64,000 nt of DNA from Siphonodentalium dalli (lineage: Eukaryota > Mollusca > Scaphopoda > Gadilida > Siphonodentaliidae). Below the pieces are notes generated by a model. The model ran no database searches. It saw only the letters and a list, made by a program, of their open reading frames with translations, and had not been told where the DNA came from. Of the stretch, positions 1-12,497 are shown one piece after another. The position numbers and the translations under genes are program-made. How positions within the stretch are numbered: the stretch's first letter is position 1; each line of letters begins with the position of its first letter. The DNA is taken from positions 212,054,205-212,118,204 of the forward strand of contig CP136064.1 in NCBI GenBank assembly GCA_032622095.1, written 5' to 3'.

Positions 1-861
1 CAAATCCAAACATGAATGTTTCCGAAAAGCCGAACATCTGTTTTTTTCCACACAAAAAATAAAGCTTTTTTCCTCCATGATGTTTTATGTAATTTGGAGT
101 CCTAAAAGCTCAACAAATAGTATTTAAATCCTTAAACTACATTTAGACATTCAGTGGTGGTATATGTTGCACCTGTGGGAGCCTCTGCCATCTGGGCTGA
201 TATAATCACACTTGTTTTTTATTTGACTACATGAAAATAACTCATTTTGGTATGTGTATTAGTTATTCCATCCGGAAACACACCAGCGGAGTGTTTCACG
301 TCAATTTAAAATGAGACGAATAATAATATTACTCGATGGGTATATATATAGATCGAACATATGATATATACACACTCACCTGTGTTTAAAATCAACAAAA
401 TTTCACGGAGACCAAATCCAAACATTTTTACAAAATAAGAGATGATAGACAATTCCAGCACAGTTAATCCAGATTCACTATGAATAATACCGCCGTGGTG
501 TCTGATCACTTAGCGAGGCTTTAGATACGTTCTACTGCTTTCATTCATATTTGTAGTCGTCTGTTATCGACGTTTATAGCGGCACCCAGGCTGTGTTATT
601 CATATGCTAACTACGCCTTATGCGTTAACAATCCGCCAATATAACCAACACAGGTTTTTATTAGTGTTAATACGTAGTCCTGGTGGGTTTCTTATGAATA
701 TGAACAAGAGATCGTGAATAAAGTGTCTGGTTTCTAAAGCATAGTGGTTGATCTCTGATCCTTCCTGGCGAGCCAACTTGTCACCGTTTTGACTTTACTC
801 ATTATAAAGTAACGCTTGGTTCACCCGGTTCACGATCGAGTGATAATATAATGTCGTCATG
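1..861. other. Non-coding, no recognised feature
   Basis: This stretch is AT-rich and has no reading frame resembling a known protein on either strand. The short frames present (under 70 codons) have no recognisable domain. No tRNA-like, satellite or inverted-repeat structure was seen. It lies outside the outer inverted repeat that starts just downstream. Confidence 0.5.
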
Positions 862-1860
862 ATTCAATTCAATTCAATTTATTAGTATTCTGATCATCAA
901 AACTGATATAACAGAAACATATTGCAAAAATCGATGCAAATATATACTGTTGCATGGATACACAAGTGTATATATAATAACGTTGTATATAGCAATAGTA
1001 TCTTGATCTGCATATAATTATAATTTATCTGATATATATATAGGGTTATTATTGTACTCGGCGTTATTGGTTTCGTGTTCGGTCATTGGATATGGATTTT
1101 GAATGTTTATATAGGAATTAAGTCTCAAGGGGACTCGGAATGTAGTACTCGTAGTGCATTTCGTATGAATAATGATAGTTTTCTCAGCGTTTTCTCGTTG
1201 TGGGTTCTGAAAAGTGTCGCTAATTTCAATACATTGGCCTCTTATAGAAATATGGCTTAAAAAACTTTTCTCTTAGTTCTCTTAAGTTCACTGCAGCGTA
1301 AAATTATGTGGTATACTCGTCACCAATCTCGTTGAGTTAGTTCAATGTTGTTCCACGAACCTTGCTCTATAGGAAGCTTATGGGTTCTAGTTCGGAATTT
1401 GATGAGGCTGTGGACCACCTGATTATTGCTAAGTGATATATGTTTTCGGTTCGAACGTGTTTTTAATAATTCCATAGAACGCGAATTTGCTAGATTATCA
1501 ATGGAGGTCCACCACTCTTGAATGTATAAATCACGCATTTTCTGGTTTGCGGAGCGCGTTAGGCGCTGGATACTATAGTCACCCTTTGGTTGGGCCAAAC
1601 ATTGCTCATCCCGATGTTATTTAGCGTGTCTCGCATCCTAATAATCCACGGATTGTTAAAAACATTATTATCAAACATGCGTCGTGTACATGTAATAATA
1701 CAGAGTAAGTGGTATGATGCAAACTATGGATAGCGCTTAAAATTATGAGGCACTCAGACGCCTGTTGACGTTTTGCCAAAATTTCCTTGTATTTCAAAAT
1801 GGATTTTCTCAAAAGCTGTGAGGAATTTCTTTCTGAAATTTGGTACAACATTTAAGGACC
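862..1860 (-). pseudogene. LINE 3' end fragment (E9)
   Basis: This is the 3' terminal piece of a non-LTR retrotransposon on the minus strand. The frame at 1320-1598 contains a stretch ending FRTRTHKLPIEQGSW, closely matching the LRTANHKLPIECSRW segment near the C-terminus of the E2 ORF2 in this window, just before the zinc finger of that family. The zinc finger itself is lost to stop codons after RDW. The element ends in a short repeat tail of the ttgaa type (862-880), as expected at the 3' end of a LINE copied by target-primed reverse transcription. The copy is 5'-truncated and cannot make a functional protein. Confidence 0.7.
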
Positions 1861-2127
1861 ATCGAGTCATTGGATATTTATGACCACATTTATTTCACTT
1901 TTATGGCATGAACAATATTTAAAATTTCAATTTCACTGTTTTCAGGTACAAAGAAATTCTGTAAAATATATATTATAAGTACAGTTCATATATCGATGAT
2001 ATCATATCATATACCAAGATCATGAGAGGAGAGCCCATTCATGCTCGCGCTGTCCAAAAGCAGTAGACAATAAAGAGTGTTCTCTATTACGAGATTGTGT
2101 GATAGCTTCGCCGTGTTACTTACTGAC

Positions 2128-2468
2128 TAGTCCATGCAGACTCCAGACAAGATGGTGTCCATCATATTGGATACTGGTGTCGGATTTTTGGCTAATTTGT
2201 AAGGGTTGTATATTAGCATAACGAATCGAGCGGAAACAAGACCGCATGTGATATCATCTTTACTATAACGGCGATCAAAGAGACCTGGTGCATATAAAAA
2301 AAAATGGGCGCCATGGTGGACGCCATCTTGTCTGGAGTCTCTGCGGCCACTTTTTTTTTTCTTGTTAACAACCGAAAAAATTAGAGGAGACATTAAGAAA
2401 GAAAATTAGTGGGATGAAGTTGAGTCCTGGGGGGGGGGTGCAGATGTCGACCAATATCTCCTGGACTA
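2128..2468. mobile_element. 341-bp insertion, 3-bp target duplication
   Basis: The right arm has an uninterrupted sequence reading ttactgac-gatgttgtgg. Here the same site reads ttactgac, then 341 bp, then gac-gatgttgtgg, so GAC (2125-2127 and 2469-2471) is duplicated. The ends form a short terminal inverted repeat (TAGTCCATG / TAGTCCAGG). Inside lies a palindromic pair, agactccagacaagatgg near 2139 and its complement near 2325. A related, partial copy is at 58635-58800. It is non-coding, and the superfamily is not determined. Confidence 0.7.
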
Positions 2469-2480
2469 GACGATGTTGTG

Positions 2481-2893
2481 GATTTTCGCGATGTCTATGC
2501 GATACAGTTGATGGTGATTGATTTTCGCGATGTCTATGCGATACAGTTGATTTTCTCGATGTCTATGCGATACAGTTGATTTTCGCGATGTCTATGCGAT
2601 ACAGTTGATTTTCTCGATGTCTATGCGATACAGTTGATTTTCGCGATGTCTATGCGATACAGTTGATGGTGATTTTCTCGATGTCTATGCGATACAGTTG
2701 ATGGTGATTTTCTCGATGTCTATGCGATACAGTTGATTTTCGCAATGTCTATGCGATACAGTTGATTTTCTCGATGTCTATGCGATACAGTTGATTTTCT
2801 CGATGTCTATGCGATACAGTTGATGGTGATTTTCTCGATGTCTATGCGATACAGTTGATTTTCGCGATGTCTATGCGATACAGTTGATGGTGA
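2481..2893. repeat. 29-bp minisatellite, 13 units
   Basis: Tandem units carry the core cgatgtctatgcgatacagt and alternate between 'ttttcgcgatg' and 'ttttctcgatg' versions. Some units have a 6-bp insertion, gatggt. The opposite arm at about 62333-62761 carries the inverted counterpart with 14 units, and the order of variant units differs between the arms. This indicates unit turnover after the duplication. Confidence 0.95.
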
Positions 2894-2992
2894 TTGCTAG
2901 TATTTTTCATTTTCCTTTTGCCTGGTAAGCAAAAGAGATTGATTAGGAAATTCTGGTTTATTTGGCATCACATCGGAGGAGCCATCAAGCCT

Positions 2993-3327
2993 TAAAGATG
3001 CATAATCCGAATTAACGCTCGCAAATTACTATTTCCTTGGCTTTGTGAGTAAAATTAATAAATAACCCACCCACCAAAGCTCAACTAGAGTGATCACCGA
3101 TACTTTTAAGTGGCCCAGTATAAAAAGTCGACGAGAAGACGGTCGCGGGCCAAATTGCGGATGAAGATGGATAACTCTAAAATCAGGTGGCTTTTTTTGT
3201 GTCAGAATTTTGAGAAACCGGCAAAATTTCGTTAAACAAAATATTGATAAATAAAAGTTTGTTTTTTGTGTGTGTGGTTGTTGGATTCTGATGGTATGGG
3301 GACCATCGAATCGGATTGAGTACAAAT
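2993..3327. mobile_element. TTAA-type MITE, degenerate copy
   Basis: The segment is related to the MITE family at 33729-34014 and 53844-54312. It shares 'aaattactatttccttggc' near the left edge, 'aaagctcaactagagtgatca' as a variant of the subterminal sequence, 'gatggataactctaaaatca' internally, and 'cggattgagtac' at the right edge. A TTAA is seen at the left boundary but the right one is degraded. The inverted counterpart in the right arm is about 61912-62232. Confidence 0.65.
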
Positions 3328-3749
3328 AATATTGGATACACAATAATCAATTTCTATTTTGTGTTCAAGATGGCAGTAAGTAAGAATTAAAGATAATTAG
3401 GAATTGAAAATAAGGGTGGAGTATAGAACAAGGATAAACCAATTGGCCCCTGATTTTGAGTACATGTATTCATTTATATTTACGATTTTATAATAGACAT
3501 AATTATCTGAGTAGTTTGAGTTGCTCAATTAAATATGTTCTTTGTCGAATCGACCTGTGGTTGGAACTTGGTCAATTGCATCCGCCCAGTGCAAAACCTC
3601 TATTTGCTGGAGTACTTAAAAATTGAGTTTCCAATAACCAATTATTCAGCACCGTTGAACGACGATTTAGATATACGTATAGATGCCACTAACTGCCAGG
3701 CTGAACCATTTCACGACGGAATCAGCACTGGTGAGGCATTAATGACCAT

Positions 3750-3872
3750 GTGCCAGTGCATTCTCTTATATATGCGAATCTCCCGTATGGAGCCTCGCAT
3801 ATATAAGAGAATGCGCTGGTCAAGATAATAATTGTTGGGCCAATGTATCTCTTATATATGCGAGGATCTCCT
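3750..3872. mobile_element. Small foldback/MITE cluster
   Basis: Three ~30-bp segments containing cgcatatataagagaat, in alternating orientation, can fold into hairpins. A simpler two-arm copy lies at 59080-59172, ending in gggagcctc and its complement. It is non-coding. Target duplications could not be read with confidence. Confidence 0.6.
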
Positions 3873-4622
3873 AGAGTTTCTGTAAAACAGGTTTTAACCG
3901 GAGATGACGAATAATCCAGCCACTGAATGTGTTCTCCATATCATCGGTGAGATTCGTAGAGGTCGAAAAGTCAAATTAGTGATTGTTCAGGAGAGACAAC
4001 AAACTGATTCAGACTTATTTAGGACCATTTCGAATCGGCGATTTTCGTTGTTTCCATGTTTTTCGATGTTTCTAAAGTATAAATAAGTAACAATTGAGCA
4101 CACTTTGCGGAGGTTGTGTATGTACGTATTCATGCACGCGCCTGTTATATTATATATACGTTATATAAAATCTCATTGGGTGTGATATAAGGAGAATACC
4201 TTTTAAATCCAATATCCACGACTCCATGACTCAGATGGCAATTCGAAAATGTCGTATAATGTTTACGTCCTTTTCTATCTTGATTTTTCGGCCAATCAGA
4301 TTTATGCATTTTTGTCAATTGTCGAAAACATCACACTTCTTATTGGATATTGGGGTCACAGTTTATACCCGATTGAATCGAGTCCGCTGATTCCGAATCT
4401 GCAATGAAAATGTTCGCGCAAAAACGACTTTACGACCTCTTTGTATCTCACCGACGATATATGTTCACTCCTTGGAGAACCTCAGCCTCCATTGCACATG
4501 TATATGTAGTAGTAGATCGACGCTGGATATACACTTTTATGGGACGCATCATAATATACACGCACATTGCGAATATTCTATATTATTTTCATTATCACTC
4601 TTCCCAAAGCATACATCACTCC
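3873..4622. other. Non-coding, no recognised feature
   Basis: No protein-like reading frame, RNA gene or repeat was recognised. Short frames here (up to 83 codons) have no identifiable domain and use codons no differently from random AT-rich sequence. Confidence 0.45.
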
Positions 4623-4626
4623 TTAA

Positions 4627-4852
4627 AGGTACTCAATCCGATCAGACGCTCCTAAATTACTATTTCTTTGGCTTCGGGGGTAAAAAATAATATGATTAGA
4701 GTCGAGGAACCCACCCATCAAAGCTCAGAGTGATCAGATATCGAATTTTGAAGTTTGTTATTTCTCGAGATCTGCAGTAACAAGTGGCATAGGAAACATG
4801 TGTCAACGGACGGTCTTGGGATGAAGATGGATAACTCTAAAATCAAGTACTA
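4627..4852. mobile_element. TTAA-type MITE, left half only
   Basis: It begins directly after TTAA (4623-4626) with aggtactcaatccgatcaga and continues through the family's subterminal sequence (ctatttctttggcttcgggg, cccatcaaagctcagagtga) to gatggataactctaaaatca. The right terminal repeat present in the 33.7-kb copy is missing, so this is a truncated copy. Confidence 0.7.
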
Positions 4853-5779
4853 ATAATAACCGGTGCATCCGTGCAACAAAATCGAAAACTAAACGTCTTT
4901 TGAGAATTGGCTCAAGGACTATATACGTCCTGTTTCGACGATCAAAATAGGTCAATACTTATGTTAAACGGACATGGTTCATTCGAGCTACCAAATTTTG
5001 TCTACGTAATTTGGAAGGGGGTATAAGATATGTTAACAAATACACAAAATATTGATATACCGACACCTCACGATAATAAGCAACTTAATGCTCTTAATAA
5101 TACTTTCCCTGGGCACAGCCATTTTCCAGCTGTTTTCAATTTTTCGCACAAAAGTAAAAAAAAAACGCTCTTTATTTCTACCATATCAGGAATAGACTAA
5201 CACTGAACGCTCTGTTATGTATCATGCATTCGCGCAAATGGCTGTTTTTGTTTGGTACCCAAACATCGTGTTCAAAGTTGTATTTGTTTATGACTGCAAT
5301 GCGTCTATCTGCGACATGAATGCTTGTAGAAAGGTAGTTCAAGTATGTATCGACCTATTTCGATACCGGGAACAATCCAAAGTGAATATTATTAGGTGTA
5401 TTTTAGGAACGCAAACCGCCAATTAGTTTCAAATTCTGTTATAAAGACTTGATTGTGTCACCGAAATAAATCTGGGCCGATTTTCTTCACCACGAGACAA
5501 TAAAAGCGTTACTTGCAATTTTTACCTAAGTTATTGGCCTTTTTCAATCTTAAAAATTTGAGGTTTTTTTTTTTCTAGGGAATAATCAGTGTTTGCGCTG
5601 GACCGAAAAATATTCTGGCCAAAAAAGTGGCAAATTGAAATTTTTAGTGGCCAAATTTAAAAAAACTTTGGCCAAATTAAATCCTTATTTTATGGGCTCA
5701 CAATTTATGACTAAACACTATATTTTTTTAATATATAACTCTCTGACTCTATGTCGCGTCACGTCAAGTAATGATGTGT
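4853..5779. other. Non-coding with two small dispersed repeats
   Basis: No gene was recognised. 5325-5395 resembles 59001-59066 (shared 'atcgacctatttcga'). 5578-5680 resembles, in inverted orientation, 25318-25440 (gcgctg..., repeated 'gtggcca'). Otherwise it is unassigned AT-rich DNA. Confidence 0.45.
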
Positions 5780-7038
5780 GTTAGTTGTCATCGCTATTTT
5801 CGCCGAAACAAAACAACAGTTCTGTTGCGTATTATCGTGAGGTGTTATTATTATTAAGAAGTCTTCCCCTTCAATCATATTGAAGAAGAAGCTCTCTTCA
5901 AGTTAGCAATATATGACATGAAACAAAATGTCAATCATTTAGATCTGCCAAACATGAAACAACTTCTAACAAACCCCTTTACATTAAACGATGATTTCCA
6001 AAATGAGTATGATTCAGAAGAAAATGCGAGTTTGTTAGACTACCCGAATTCCTCAAATTATCTATTATTAGAAGAATTCAATGAAAAAATTAAACATATA
6101 GACAATAGTATAACAGCATCTATGATTCACTTTAATATGAGATCCATAAGTAAGAACATAGATAAATTATCAACCTTCCTCAACAATTGCAGACATAACT
6201 TTGACATTATAGGTGTTACTGAAACATGGTTATCTAATGACTCACCAATGAACCTCATGAAATTAAATGGATATAACTCGATTGAAAGTCACAGAGAAAA
6301 TAAAGGGGGAGGAGGAGTTGGACTTTATATAAACTCATCACTAAAAACTGAGATCCGTACTGATTTGAATATCAACAATGACTTTCTGGAAAGCATTTTC
6401 ATTGAGCTGGAAAATAATAGAGGGAAAAAACAAATAGTAGGCTGCATATATCGACCCCCAAATTCAGATCTTGAGAAATTCATGGAGAAAATGGAGTCTA
6501 TAATGTTGAAAATAACCAAAGAGAAGCGGGATTGTATCTTGTTGGGAGACTTTAATATTAATCTAGGATCTGATAATAATGCAGGTAAAGATTTCACCAA
6601 TCTATTGAAATTCTTTATGTTCCTCCCAATGATAACTAAACCAACACGAATAACAGAGTTCAGTGCAACACTAATAGACAACATATTCACCAACTGTCAC
6701 CATTCTTCCCCATTTTTGTTGAAGATTTATCTGATCACCTACCAATATTCCTTATAATAACTGAGCATGAAAATAAACACTGCCCAAATAAAGAGATGTA
6801 CATCAACCAACGCGAATGTTCAAATCAGAACATTCAAAACTTCACCAATAAGATATCCTCTATGGACTGGGGCACTGTTTACAACAGTACCGACTGCAAT
6901 TCATCCTATGAAACTTTCATTGAGTATATGAGTGATGCATACAATCACAGCTTTCCAAAATGTAGAAAGAAAATTAGGACTCAAAGCAACAATCCGTGGA
7001 TAACAGCAGGAATAGTTAACTCAATCAAGAGAAAGAAT
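5780..7038 (+). pseudogene. LINE E1, 5' half: APE endonuclease
   Basis: This is the first half of a non-LTR retrotransposon ORF2. The frame starting at 5918 encodes a leader of about 65 residues, then an AP-type endonuclease domain: HFNMRSISKN, GVTETWLS, a glycine-rich GGGGVGLYI, GCIYRPPNSD and the catalytic LLGDFNINLG. A one-base frameshift near 6700-6712 separates this from the SDHLPIF block, after which the frame at 6796-7038 continues to NNPWITAGIVNSIKRK. The frame is then cut by foreign sequence and resumes at 20123 in the expected protein order. About 140 bp of leader precedes the first ATG. The domain would nick target DNA for target-primed reverse transcription, but this copy is inactive. 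Confidence 0.85.
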
Positions 7039-7250
7039 TAATTGATTGATTGATTGATTTATTGCATAAGTCACATAACAGTGAAACAAGCAAAACATAT
7101 ATACACTATGTACACAACTTTGAATATCACATTAATCATTGATCATTTCATATACACAGCAGTAATTAAATTAGATTACACAATAATAGGCGATAAACTT
7201 AACAAGTATGATAATTACATGTGTTCACCCATAACAATAAATGATTTCGA

Positions 7251-10200
7251 TTATATAGTATAAGACACCTTCTTAAAGGCACACCTTAGGAATATGCATA
7301 GTCTTTTTATGAGGCTTATATTTTGAAGAGATAGGAGACCATGGAATTTCTCTCTCGTAGGGTTCTTCCAAAAGTACTCAGGGATATATTGTTTTCTGAT
7401 TTCATCCAAATGACTGCATATAATAACTAAATGGTATTCGTCTCCTAAATATTCTCCACATATGGTGCATATCCTATTGTCATTATCATTCTGAGATTTC
7501 TTCCATCTTGAGCACTCTATAGGCAGTTTATGATTTGCAGTTCTGAGCTTCAAGAGGTATATCGATAGATTAGACGGCAAAATCTTCAAGTAATTTGGGT
7601 AACCGTAGTCAGTTTTAATAAAACTATAAAATTGGGCCCTCGATGAAGCAGATGTGTTTATGTCAACGAGTAGTGCGTCCCAATGACGTTGTTTGAGAAC
7701 AGTTTTTGCATTTCTCAGTTCAATAGCGGTCAGGCCCGTCTGGGTGATCCACTTTGATTGCAATTTCAAATCATAAAGAGCATTTTTGACAAAACATAAC
7801 CATTTAGAGTTATTTTTGTCTGCTGTCTGTGAGTTCATCTCATGAGTCTGATAAATTAAGGTATAAATATTCTTAGCTAGCTCAGAGCCGTTACTCGATA
7901 CGAGCTTTGACCAATATGTCAGAGCTCGGCATGTTATTTCTATAGAGACGGGGTGTCGTGCGAATTCTGCATAAACTATGTAATTGGGGATACTCATTTT
8001 GATGGACGCAACCATCTTACAAAATTTTAGATGTAGTGTCTCTACACTTTGAATACGTTCAAAACACCATATCTCACTCCCATACAGTAATATAGGTAAA
8101 ATCATCTTATCGAATAAATCAAGCATAATATCAATGGGTAAGTTTAGTTTTCGGACCTTATTAAGCAGTCCGTACATGGCTCTCGTTGCAGAATTAACTG
8201 TTTTCTTTATGTTCTGGCAGAAGCGACCATTATAAAATAATTTAACCCCTAAATAAGTGAATTCTTTAACTATTTCTAGAACACAGCCTCTATACATGAA
8301 TGTGGGAAGATTTTTTGACCACTTCTTCGTGAAAATCATTAATTTGGTCTTTTTTGTATTGACTTGAAGTTTCCCAGCTTCTGCATAATCGGCAAAGGCG
8401 AGGAGAGCCCTATGCATATTATCTTCGTCGTCAGAAAATAGAACTGTATCGTCGGCATATAAAATACATAACAATTTAATAAAGCAGCCAACATTTTGCA
8501 TATATGATTCATCTAGAAATTTCAGAGGGTCTATTGCACAATCATACAAAAAACTTTGTAAATCATTTACATAGAGAGAAAATAAGAAAGGTGACATTAT
8601 TTCACCTTGAAATAGGCCCATATTACTTACAAAAAAGTCAGACATAGAGTTGTTGTCTCTGACACAAATTTTAATTTTGCCATACATATCCTTTATAATA
8701 TTTAGGACTTTACCATTAATGTCATAGTTCATCATTTTTAGCCACAATGCGTCCCTCCAAATCGTATCAAATGCTTTTCTAAAGTCTATAAAGATACAAT
8801 AAAGTTTCTTGCCACTTGATAAATAGAGATCTATTATACTCTGTAATATGAATATGTTATCTATCGTGGAGTGTCCTTTTCTAAATCCGGTTTGTGTTTT
8901 CAAGATAATCTCGAATTCTTCGGAAAAAAGCTACTAGTCTGCTATTGAGTATTGATGTGAATATCTTCGAGAAACAGCTTAGCAGTGTTATACCACGGTA
9001 TGAATCTGGATTTTTGGGGTCCCCAGATTTTTTATAGATAGGTTTTATCATACCTATCGCCCACCCTAGTGGGAAAATACCACAGTTCAGAATCAAATTA
9101 AATAATAAAACATAAACTGGCATAAACATATCTAAAGTCGATTTGAAATATTCATTACATAGCTGGTCATAACCACTTGCCTTTCCATTTTTAAGCCTCA
9201 ATATGGCAGTCTTAATTTCCTCCTCCGATATAGGATTATTTAAATAAGAGCTATCCGACGGATCATAATCATCGTTCACGAAACGTGTAAGATCATCAAG
9301 CTCTTCTATACAGTTTAGTGACTGGAAATGTGCTGCAAATTCGTCAAGATTTACTTTTGACTCAGATGTTTTGGAATTGTCGCACATGCTATGCAGTTTT
9401 TCCCAGAAACCTTTGCTTTCTGTCTGACAGAGATATCTAAGCTCTGAGACATGTTTTTCTTTCAGGCTTTTAATTTTTGAATCCATCATTTTTCTATAAA
9501 TCTTTCCAACATCTTTTAGTAATTCTTTATTTGATTCAGATTTATCACGGTTATATTCGCGTTTTGATATGTTAAACTGCTTCCTAGCCTGTTTACAATC
9601 CTGGTCAAACCAAGGTTTATTTTTATCTGGGGCAATATTATTATGTTGTCGCCCAGGAACGAAAGTTCCAAATGTTTTGCCCGCAGCATCGGTCATAATT
9701 TTAGTAACGCCCGTACATATATCATCTAGTTCTGATGGTAAAATTGTCTTGTTATTTAAAGATTCAATTTTGCTTCGAACCATATCAAGTTCATGTACAT
9801 TGATATTATTTATAAAACCCAAACCCTTTTCGTGGTTCCAACGTCGAATTCTAGATGGAGGAATTAACTCATCCATGATATCATTATCTGCATCTTCGGG
9901 CTCAGGATTGGTCCAAAAGCGAATTGTGGTTTGTAACGTGTTATGAACATCACTTAATAGGTTGGAGAATTGCCCAACGCGGAAGTTTTCAATAGCACGG
10001 AATAAGTGCTTATTTCCCAACGCGTAGTCAATTACTGACCTATCTGACGAAGTCAGTCTTCCATGACTCTGATCATCACCGCACCTTCCGTTCAAAATGC
10101 GAAAATTGTTACTTTTACAAAAATTTAAAATCTTATAGCCATAACTGTTGACCTTTCCAGTGTCCTCTGAATGTCTGGTCGAGAATTTGAAAAGATAATC

Positions 10201-10757
10201 GCTATGCTTGATATGGTCAGCATCAGCATGGGCATAATCGTCCAATTCATAATCAAAATCAGCATTAATTACATCAAATATATCGAAATTATTAGACGAG
10301 TCAAACTTCGTCAAATCTGAAATGGTACAAATTAAGGAGTCAATATCATTGTCTTCGATATCACTCAGCTTATTTGTTCGGGCGTTGAAATCCCCTGTGA
10401 CTAGAATGAGTTCATTATCTTTCCGGACTTGTCTCAATTCGCCCTCGAGGTCGATCGACCAATTGTCGTCGCAATATCTAGTGTTGGTCTGTGGTATATA
10501 CACGGCCCCTATAAGTAATGATCGCTTGTTAAGTGCGCAGGCAGGGTCCACGCGCACCCAGGCAATATTCTTTGAATTAGTCTTAATTGCTTTCACATAT
10601 TTTAACAAGTGAACTTTAACACAAATTAATAGTCCACCACATCGTTTACCACGTCCCATGTGTCTACCCTTCATTGTACTTACTAAAGTTTGGGATTAAA
10701 ATATCATCTTCGATAAAACTTTTAACCTCGCTCAAACATGCGATATCGTACTCATTT
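7251..10757 (-). pseudogene. E2 ORF2, main part: EN, RT, zinc finger
   Basis: On the minus strand, 10757-10676 encodes endonuclease sequence (EYDIACLSEVKS). A frameshift near 10670 moves to the 597-codon frame at 8881-10674, which holds the rest of the endonuclease (CGGLLICVK, VTGDFNART, DYALG) and the start of the RT (NGKASGYDQLCNEYFK, SYRGITLL). A second frameshift near 8910 leads into the 550-codon frame 7251-8903. That frame has RT box A FIDFRKAFDTIW, box B GLFQGEIMSPFLF, active site LYADDTVLF (about residues 148-156) and a C-terminal CTICG..H...C zinc finger (about 485-502). Most catalytic motifs are present, but the frames are not continuous. Confidence 0.88.
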
Positions 10758-12497
10758 CAGCCAAACCTTGGCTGTTTATTTCACACCGGTTTCTCGGATA
10801 ACCTGTGTGTCGACTGAGAACCTGCGTGTCAATTGAGGAGAACACACGGAGGATTTGTGTAAATGTTAGCCCAAACGACATTTCTAAGTAACGACGGCTT
10901 TGTTGTTTATTTCGAGGAATAATACCGCATCATATGAATTCAGCCCAAATATATTGACAGGTGTCAAGGGTCTAACTCTATACTGAGCAATAAAAAACTA
11001 ATATTAATAAATACCGAGTATATTTAATTTAACGCCAATGGGTCGTTTATGTGCGTTTAAGAGTGTATTTATGCCTAAAGCAAAGTGAAATAACGATCTT
11101 AAAATGAATTGGCCGGTATATTTTATTAGTTATCAGGGTTACCAGGGTCGTAGTTGCATAAATTACAATATAGTTTATGTTTATGCTAAGATAACTTGAT
11201 CGGTATTGAGGTTAACACAAATCCCATATATGGAAATTCCAAATATGGAAAGTGACGTGCGCAAAACAGCTGCATCTCGGTTATCTGGGTCAGATATATT
11301 TATAGCGAAGAAATGTTGTCAAATTCCACGTCTGAATACGCGTCTTATTCTCACTTATATCAGTTTTATTCTATGTGTTGTTGTGTATTGTATTACTTTG
11401 ATCAAGGTTGCGCTTTTGTTATTCTCACAAAAGGTAAATTTGATGCGTGTTTGATGCGTGTTTACATTTCAAAATTGCGTCGGCCATGTACAGTAACACT
11501 ACAGTGCGACGGAATTCCACATTCCTTAATTACAAGACTAATTTATCGAATGAGGTCAAATTTTCGCATATAACAAGACTCGTATGTTATTCTGCACCAT
11601 TCTGACGAGTGTGCCGAATTTCATATCGCATTATTTTCGTTTTTATCGAAAAATAATCGTTCTCTGGAGATTCCAATGTAAATTTTTTCAACCAAAACAA
11701 ATTCATTGTTTTGCCAATTTCAAGCTAGTTTATAGCATGGTCATGGCATAATTTGGCCTAGCGAGTGTCGGTAGACGTTTCTTGAGTGTGCACAACAAAT
11801 TTTGGTCCCAACGAAGCAGGCTAAAATCCTGAAATTTGTCAATTTTACTTTGCGTGTGAAGAAAATATTCATTTAAACTTCCAAAATTGGTTGAAATATG
11901 CTCAACAACATTCAGTTGAATGGTGACATTATTTATAGTCACCGACTAACTTCCACGATGAATCAAATTTGTTTTTATTGGTGACAATTATGTCGCGAGA
12001 GATAATTTTTTTTTAAAGAAAATGTTAAATTTTAGCTCATTTTAAGACTTTAATTGCTTGTAGATCGGTGTTAATTATCTTCGTCAATGATGTCATGTCA
12101 CGCTTGTTAATAATTCATTTGTTCGGAAATACTTATTGGGGGTCGAAATGTATAAAATTTAACTACCACCACTTCCAAAAACAACACCGATAAACAATAA
12201 CGCTCTTTGTTCCATGCAATGGAAATGGCTATTTATTGTCCTGATATCAGTGATATAAATGAATGCCTAAAATTAGTATTATCCTGAAATAAATTTATGC
12301 CACTTTGGCGAACATGGGAACCACGGTACAATTTATGCCATTTAGGCACACTTCAGAGTGAAATCAGGGCTTATATTTCGGCGAGAATCCAAATCTAGAT
12401 TCTCGTAAATATTCTCGCAAATTACCCTGGATTCTCGTGAAAAAGTATATATGGATTCTCGCAAAATCAGATGAAATATATGCCCTGGAAATATAGC

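Larger units (their letters stand above)
881..3710. repeat. Outer inverted repeat, left arm
   Basis: This arm matches, in reverse complement, 61513-63937. The shared parts run from the LINE tail (aatactaataaatt), through the fragment around 1765-1985, the 29-bp minisatellite and the MITE-like segment at 2993-3327, to a non-repetitive-looking block at 3480-3708. Differences between the arms are insertions or deletions. The left arm has 1100-1765 (LINE coding, absent on the right) and 2128-2468 (insertion). The right arm has a 602-bp Helitron-like insertion. The arms lie about 58 kb apart. Confidence 0.85.

Noticed and set aside
306-509. Short minus-strand frame of 67 codons
   Set aside because: No domain, no start or splice context, and composition equal to flanking AT-rich DNA.
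2481-2893. CRISPR array
   Set aside because: The units are contiguous 29-bp minisatellite repeats without unique spacers, in a eukaryotic repeat context.
3535-3828. 97-codon plus-strand frame inside the left arm, considered as a host exon
   Set aside because: The inverted copy in the right arm has an in-frame stop at the equivalent position and no frame-preserving pattern of changes, and the 3' part runs through the small MITE.
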